Of a stretch of 64,000 nucleotides of DNA, positions 58,301 to 64,000 are shown in pieces (the first letter of the stretch is position 1; the number at the start of each line of letters is the position of its first letter). Source of the stretch: Harpalus rubripes. Taxonomy: Eukaryota > Arthropoda > Insecta > Coleoptera > Carabidae. The stretch covers positions 20,462,704 through 20,526,703 of the forward strand of contig OY720448.1 in NCBI GenBank assembly GCA_963082715.1, read 5' to 3'. A program made the translations under genes and the position numbers. The notes under the pieces were generated by a model. The model was given only the letters and a program-made list of their open reading frames with translations, ran no database searches and was not told the DNA's origin.

Positions 58301-61300
58301 AAGATGTTTACTGAGACTAAAGCCCACACAAAAGCAATTGATCTTGAACTACGACGAATTGAAGTTCAGCAATCTCTTCAGCATGTGAAATATTTGGCTG
58401 CGTTTATGCCTGATACATTTATGAATCGTGGTGGTAAGAGTTTATTAGATTCTGATTTATATGTGATATTTTATATAATTTCTATTTTTAAAGGTGACCA
58501 CGATGCAATCTTAGTTCTTTTATTAATTCCTCGTATGTTGTGCAAGAGTGAAATATTGTTAACTCAAATTCGAGATAAGTTCCCTACTGTGGAGAAAATT
58601 GACCGTCAGGCTATATTGAAAGGACATGCTGTTGAACAGTATGCTTTCCGCGCTAGATTATCACATTACATATACGCATTGCAGGTATGTAGATGACTTG
58701 CTTAATTGAGCTAACTTTGTTTTGTATTTGATAATATGACAAATCACTGCTTTATTTTCAATTTACAGGCAGTACTACACCAATATTTATACGCTCTAAA
58801 TACTTGCACTTCAGAAACGTTATTAAAAGTTGGTGCAACATTACCGGAAATATCTGCACAAGAAAAAATAATTGACAGTTACATAGAACTTCTAAAACGG
58901 GATCAACTAGATGAAAATGTTCCATCCGAAGCTTTGGAACGTTGTGTCGGCTATTTTAACACTATGTATCCTATTATTTTAGGAGCAAATGGTCATCTTA
59001 ACCACAATACGCTTTTAAATGATCATGTAAGAGCACTCAATAGTGCCTGCGAAAGCATCAACACAGATTCCATTGCACTGAGATCTTTAATTGAAGTAAG
59101 TGCTAATTTTTTATATTATAAATTATTTCATTTATATTGATATGTAACATAATAATTCCTCTGTACTTTAATACTTGATTCAGCGCAGTCTAATTTTATA
59201 TAGTGTGTCCGTGTTTTGATTTTCTACTCTCAGTATTGTGATCTCGGTTACCTAAAGAGAGTCAGTTAAATTAGGACTAAATGGGGTATTCCGACATTTT
59301 TTAAAAATCATTTTTTTCATTAGTACGTACCAGTAGGACTCTGAATATCTAATTTTGAGTAAGAAAATGTATACATCACGTGAGATATGAATTTTTAAAA
59401 ATTTCATCGCAATTAAAATTTTCTTATCAATTGGGATTTTCAAGTATCAAGAGATGGCGCTGATCGCATTAAACAATGGTACACTTTTTGTTGACTTCTG
59501 TCAGCGTGGCACTGCTGTCAATTGCGTTTCTTTAGTTTTCGTATTATTTTCTCATTTATTAGTATTTTTTATTTATAATTCAAGTATGTATAATAGTCAT
59601 ATACTTGCAGTTTCATGTAAATGTCAAATGTGTACCACTGCTTGTAGTTCTAATATTCGCCGCTAGTTAGAGTTTTCTTATTTGAAAATCTCAATAGCGC
59701 TCTTATGACGTCAAATCGATAGTAACATGTGCAACAAACTTCAGCGTCTAAATCCACATGTTCAAGGCACATGTTCATGACAGCCATTTGCTTTTTTATA
59801 CATGGTTTCAGTAGCAGCGTGTATTACAGTGTTTGTCTTGTGTTTGTTTGTGGTAAAATACGTGTAATATTTCATAATTATGGAACCTGATTATAAAAAG
59901 GCTAATTCTGGTAATTTACCTGATGTGGATTCTGCCATGGTAAATGATTATTTTCTCCATAACTTACAATGCGTGAGTGCAGAAATACGTAATGTTAAAA
60001 GCCGAAGGTATGTTTTGTTCGAGAATTGCTGCAAATAAAGTGGACGAAATGTCAAACAAGAAATATACGCGCGTGTTAACTACTGGCCCCATCTATGATT
60101 CTAAACGTAAATATCTACCGTGAAATGAGCAACAAATTATCAATTTCACGTCACAAATTTCAAGGAAGTTTCTAAAGCTGTAAAAATTCCAATTTTCTAA
60201 CATTAAATTATGAAAGAATTTTTTTATTAAACATGTTTTATTATATTTTTCTACTTTATGAAGATGTAAACTATAGAAAAAAGTTATTATTTTGCATTAT
60301 TTCCATATCACCGGAATACCCCATTGTGCTATTATACAGGGTGATTCATCGGTCTGTCCTCTCTTTATAACTCTTTTATTTTAAGTCAGATAGAAAAACT
60401 CTTCAAATATAATTTATATAATATATTATTGGCTATCTACGTACCATATGCATTTGTATACAGGGTGCTCCGTTTAAGCGCAACAATATGTAACTATATT
60501 TCTTAATGGAACACCCTATATTTATTTATTTATTTTGATAGCAAATTAGATTCCCTTTAAAAAAGTATTAAGTAATAAGGGGTCTAAAGTTATAAATTAA
60601 GAAGTTATTTACGTTCATAAAAAATAGTAGTTCAGAGTGGAAAAAACCATAATATAATACAAAATTTTGATCCTTTTTTATTAATATTTATTTTAAACAT
60701 TACACTAATTCCAAAGAAGCTAATAAAATTTAGTGACAGACTAAATAATGCAAAATTATAATAAATGCTCGAAAACTTGTCCTTCAACTTCAATAGATTT
60801 TTCTATTATAAATATTATATTAACCATCTCATCTTTACTAAAATTTGTATTATTCATTTTCACATCAACATCAACAATGATAAACTAGGAGTATTTGGAC
60901 AACTTGTTTGTTTAAATTCGAAACAATTGATCAAATTATCCATAGCATACTTTGTTAATAATAACATAATAGAAACATATCATTCAACGAATAAAGGTAA
61001 ATAACTTCTTAATTTATAATTTTAGACCCCTTATTACTTAATACTTTTTTAAAGGGAATTTAATTTACTATCAAAATAAATAAATAAATATAGGATGTTC
61101 CATTAAGAAATATAAAGTTACATATCGTTGCGTTTAAATGGAGCACCCTGTATACAAATGGGTATGGTACGTAGATAGATAATACTATATCATATAAATT
61201 ATATTTGAAGAGTTTTTCTATCTGACTTAAAATAAAAGAGTTATAAAGAGGGGACAGACCGATGAATCACCCTGTATAGTACATCATTTTAATATGTATT

Positions 61301-63993
61301 TGTTTTTCCTGAAAACTGAAATAATATGGAACTGTGATTTGCAGTTCTTTAGAATAATTTTATATTTTCTTTCGAATGACTTGGCTCAAATGTTTTTTTT
61401 TTTCACTATTTGATTTTGAGATGATATTAAAGTTGTAATTTTGATAAGGATGCCATAAAGTTACAACATCGAAAAGAGATTTTTTTAGCTTTCTAGAATT
61501 TTACGATACATGGCATATCTATTCGTTTCAAACATCAAAAATTTAACAATTATTATTAAATTTATAGGGTAATAACGACTATGGCAATAAAACAAATGAA
61601 ATAGGAATTCTAATGATTTTATTTTATTTTCTGAAACTTTTACCTATTTGAATTATAAATCTATTTTTTTTTAATTCTGGCGACGTATGAATTTTTAAAT
61701 ATTATTTAAAAATTTGAATTTTACCGGATGTGACGTAAGAGAACCTATAGACATTTAAGAAATATGTAGAAATAGAAAACTTGTAAACACACAAATTGTA
61801 ATAAAACTAATACGAACAAGACAGCTGATATCGCATTAATGGCAGAAAAACTGTTTCCCAGTATATCTACAAAATTTATTAGAAATGTCATCAATCACTC
61901 GTACGTCACAAACCACGTGATACATTTTTAGCACCAAAATAAATTACAAGGAAACTGATGTTAGAAAAAATAAATTTAGATTTTTTCATATTATACGGTT
62001 AATGTTTAATAATTTTCTAATTTGTTTCAAAATTTATAGTCTCGTCGTATTTCAATTAATTTTAATTTGTGTGACGTAGACAATGACATATTCAAAACGA
62101 ATTTTGAAAAATGTTTCAGTGCAGGTAAATATTTCAATAAAAAAATAAAAAACAAATAAATAGTTGATAATACGCAACTTATGATTTAATTTTTTATACA
62201 TTTTTTTATGAAAATCAGAATTTTTAATTATTTCACACTTATAAGCTATAAAAATTAGCAAAATATTTACATTTTCGTCTACAGTATGTCTCTTTTAAAA
62301 CTAAAACCATTGGGATCTATAAAATTATTAAAGTTACGGCTCCAAAAATTCTCGATCAATTAGTTAATGAAAAACTGATTTTAATTGTTTTTTTTTCTAA
62401 TAACAAAATAATAATTATCGAGAAAATGTTTCAAACAACAAAGTTACATATTTTTATTACCTATCCAGTGGTGTACGAAAATTATTTTATAATGCTTAAT
62501 TTCCGAGATACAAGACAAACTTCCATTTTCTTCTCTGTTCAATGATACATGGGATGTACATATTTTAAATTTGTTTTATATCAATTTCAAAAATTTCTTC
62601 CAAATTTGTTATTATTTTGGAAGCGAGTACATATATTTTTTTCAGAAAAAAAAATAATTAAAATGTCCTATTGATATGGCAACTTGTTCATTTTAACCGG
62701 CTTGGTAATTCCTTATAGTGTCCGAAATGCTAATGTGTAATATATTATCCTGATATTTGTAGACATAAGGTGCATTTTTTAGGGCGCAGATATAGGTGAC
62801 ATTGGTTTATTAGCACAGCATGCCATTACAACAATGGAAAACTTACAGCAACAATTGAGATTAGTAAAACGACGAATTCCTACGGATAATAATATTACAA
62901 ATCTGGGATTAAATAAAGAAATCTATGAAAATATGTATCAGTGTTACCTTCATGCATGCAAAGTCGTTAAAACTTTGCAAGATGTTGTGAAGAGTGCTAC
63001 TCAGGCCATTGCCGTTAGTGGAGGTATTTAATTTTTATATTTGAAGTAAACTGGATATTTAATTTTACATATTTCAGAACTGGATAAAGGGTTATCAACT
63101 GATAAATTAAAAGAATTTGCAATGACAGCAAGTGACAAAATCTACGAACAAGATGATTTAGGACCAGTTCAAAGTATCAAAAATTCCCTTGGTTTCATTC
63201 TGACCCAAATATCTCAAGTTGCACAATTCCTCCAAGATAATGAGTATGATATTAATGTTTCAAATAGGAATGAAGAGAAGGTATACGCACATATTACTTT
63301 AAATGATGTATTGTATAACTTTTTTTTTTGTAGCCTGTACCTCCTGTTATTCTTCGTTCTCAAATAGTAAAGAAGGAATTAGAAGAAACCAAAAATCTAA
63401 CTAATAAATTAGAAACTAAAGAAGCTGATATTAAAGAACTGCGAAAGGCTTTGAAATTGAAACAAGAAGAATTATCAGAAATGACAATTAGAAAAGAATT
63501 AGCAGAAAAGAAATTAGGTAATGTCAACAAAGATTATGAACTAACAATTGAAAAACTTCAACGAAAACTTGAAGAAGCTCAAAATAACTTTAAGAAAAAG
63601 GAAAAGGAATTTGAAGAAACATTGGATCATCTACAAACTGACATCGATTCTCTGGAAAATGAAAGGGGGGAGATGAGAGAAAAATTAAAAATGTATTCAA
63701 AGAAAGCTATTATTGAAGGAATGTCCAAGAGCACTTCTGGCACTCAGTTGTCTTCTCTTACTTCATCTAATAGTGGTCCTAGTCTTCCAGCTATGGTGCG
63801 GGATTCACCACTGCTTTTACAAGAAATACAAAATCTAAAAGCCAGTTTAGAACACGAGCGTAATGAGAAATTACGGATTCAGTGTCTCGATCTGAAGAAG
63901 AAATTATCTAATTTAAGACCTTTACCAAATTTCAAGAAAGCTGCAGATGATAAGTTAAATGAACTATTTAAAGAAGCTACTGTTCTTAAACAT
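55315..63993 (+). CDS. DCTN1-p150: Dynactin subunit 1 (p150/Glued), 3' end outside window
   Basis: The large dynactin subunit; binds dynein intermediate chain and microtubule plus ends. Exons: 55315-55491, 55742-55881, 55952-55978, 56047-56097, 56194-56350, 57012-57779, 57868-58074, 58127-58433, 58494-58684, 58769-59095, 62783-63023, 63078-63280, 63334-63993 (donor GTAAGT follows). All phases agree: 1152 codons here against about 1280 in human. It has an N-terminal CAP-Gly domain (GKDSFGVVAYIGHT, GKWVGVIL, GKNNGSV, GVFVRPTQL), then a Ser/Arg-rich basic region, a long dynein-binding coiled coil (exons 6-8), an intercoil region with FMNRGGDHDAILVLLLIPR, and a second coiled coil. The 27- and 51-bp exons can each be skipped in frame. 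The 60-nt intron 58434-58493 has no stop. The 3.7-kb intron 59096-62782 is full of transposons. Confidence 0.95.
56458..56565. repeat. Palindrome in DCTN1 intron 5
   Basis: GTAACAAGACCTGAAAGT pairs with ATTTTCAGGTCTTGTTGC, and CTTTACTGGG pairs with CCCAGTAAAG, giving a hairpin of about 50-bp arms. The style resembles the palindromes at 26838 and 34224, but the sequence differs. Confidence 0.75.
59880..60038 (+). pseudogene. Short fragment resembling insect transposon-associated YqaJ-type proteins
   Basis: A 52-codon frame begins MEPDYKKANSGNLPDVDSAM and continues VNDYFLHN..CVSAEIRNVK. This resembles, from memory of the family, the N-terminus of insect proteins carrying a YqaJ recombinase domain, in which a DVD..MV..F and S-A-E-R-VK pattern recurs. 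The catalytic nuclease part is not present; the frame then breaks. It lies inside a DCTN1 intron among transposons. Treat as tentative. Confidence 0.3.
60337..61274. mobile_element. Long-TIR element, TA-flanked, in DCTN1 intron
   Basis: A 938-bp element. The ends read CAGGGTGATTCATCGGTCTG and, reversed, the same; the inverted repeats are about 278 bp each (to about 60615 and from about 60997) and are flanked by TA at 60335-60336 and 61275-61276. Each arm contains a second internal CAGGGTGCTCC motif. The 380-bp core has no transposase; a 79-codon frame there is A/T-rich noise. This is a mariner-like non-autonomous element. Confidence 0.88.
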
Positions 63994-64000
63994 GTAAGTT

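Larger units (their letters stand above)
59205..61470. mobile_element. Broken copy of the NOP14-intron MITE family, interrupted by another element
   Basis: Left piece from about 59205 has GTGTCCGTGTTTTGA and GTCAGTTAAATTAGGAC, like the left arm at 43607. Right piece 61277-61470 has AATAATATGGAA.T.TG followed by TTCTTTAG and TTTCTTTCGAA.GAC, like 43820-43880. Between them lie unrelated sequence and the 938-bp element at 60337-61274. Outer limits are uncertain. Confidence 0.5.

Noticed and set aside
1..64000. CRISPR arrays, bacterial insertion sequences, operons, integrated viral genomes
   Set aside because: Nothing in the sequence supports them; repeats are microsatellites, MITEs and retroelement relics of an animal genome.

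Overview
This window is animal nuclear DNA, most likely from an AT-rich insect genome. The evidence is: spliced genes with GT-AG introns, conserved animal proteins (pickpocket-type channel, TSPO, BTF3, KIF9, NOP14, MARCH5, ADO, dynactin p150/Glued), and a dense load of insect-type transposons. A beetle is plausible, but that is a guess. There are no operons, no CRISPR arrays and no bacterial genes. I joined exons by hand, using splice-site consensus, phase agreement and protein-family motifs.

Left part (1 to about 10.6 kb): the 5' half of a DEG/ENaC (pickpocket) channel gene on the minus strand. Four small exons are separated by 2.4-3.2 kb introns, and the 3' half lies off the left edge. The introns carry a SINE, MITEs, degenerate transposase pieces, TG and TTA microsatellites, and a 395-bp LTR-like inverted repeat.

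Middle part (about 10.6 to 35 kb): no confident host gene. It is a transposon graveyard: a Ty3/gypsy remnant lacking RNase H, a Penelope-like remnant, a Harbinger-like remnant, foldback elements, a 2.4-kb minisatellite with a 9-bp unit flanked by inverted repeats, a young mariner-superfamily element with 258-bp terminal repeats, a hAT element with an 8-bp target duplication, a hAT MITE with an 8-bp duplication, and several copies of an approximately 800-bp repeat that contains a TG microsatellite.

Right part (35.6 to 64 kb): eight protein genes packed tightly: TSPO(+), BTF3(-), KIF9-like(-), NOP14(+), SFI1-like(-), MARCH5(+), ADO(-) and DCTN1(+, cut by the right edge). From KIF9 onward they alternate head-to-head and tail-to-tail, with gaps of 40-550 bp, so promoters and 3' ends are probably shared. 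These are mostly housekeeping genes: ribosome biogenesis, nascent-chain binding, mitochondrial membrane and ubiquitin, thiol oxidation, and dynein transport. KIF9 and SFI1-like relate to cilia and centrosomes. Large introns of NOP14 and DCTN1 hold nested MITEs.

I found no convincing new biological system. The most interesting leads are a kinesin-9 with eroded switch motifs, tiny in-frame basic exons in dynactin, a 2-base frameshift in TSPO, the minisatellite trapped between inverted repeats, and a hAT MITE that splits an open frame.
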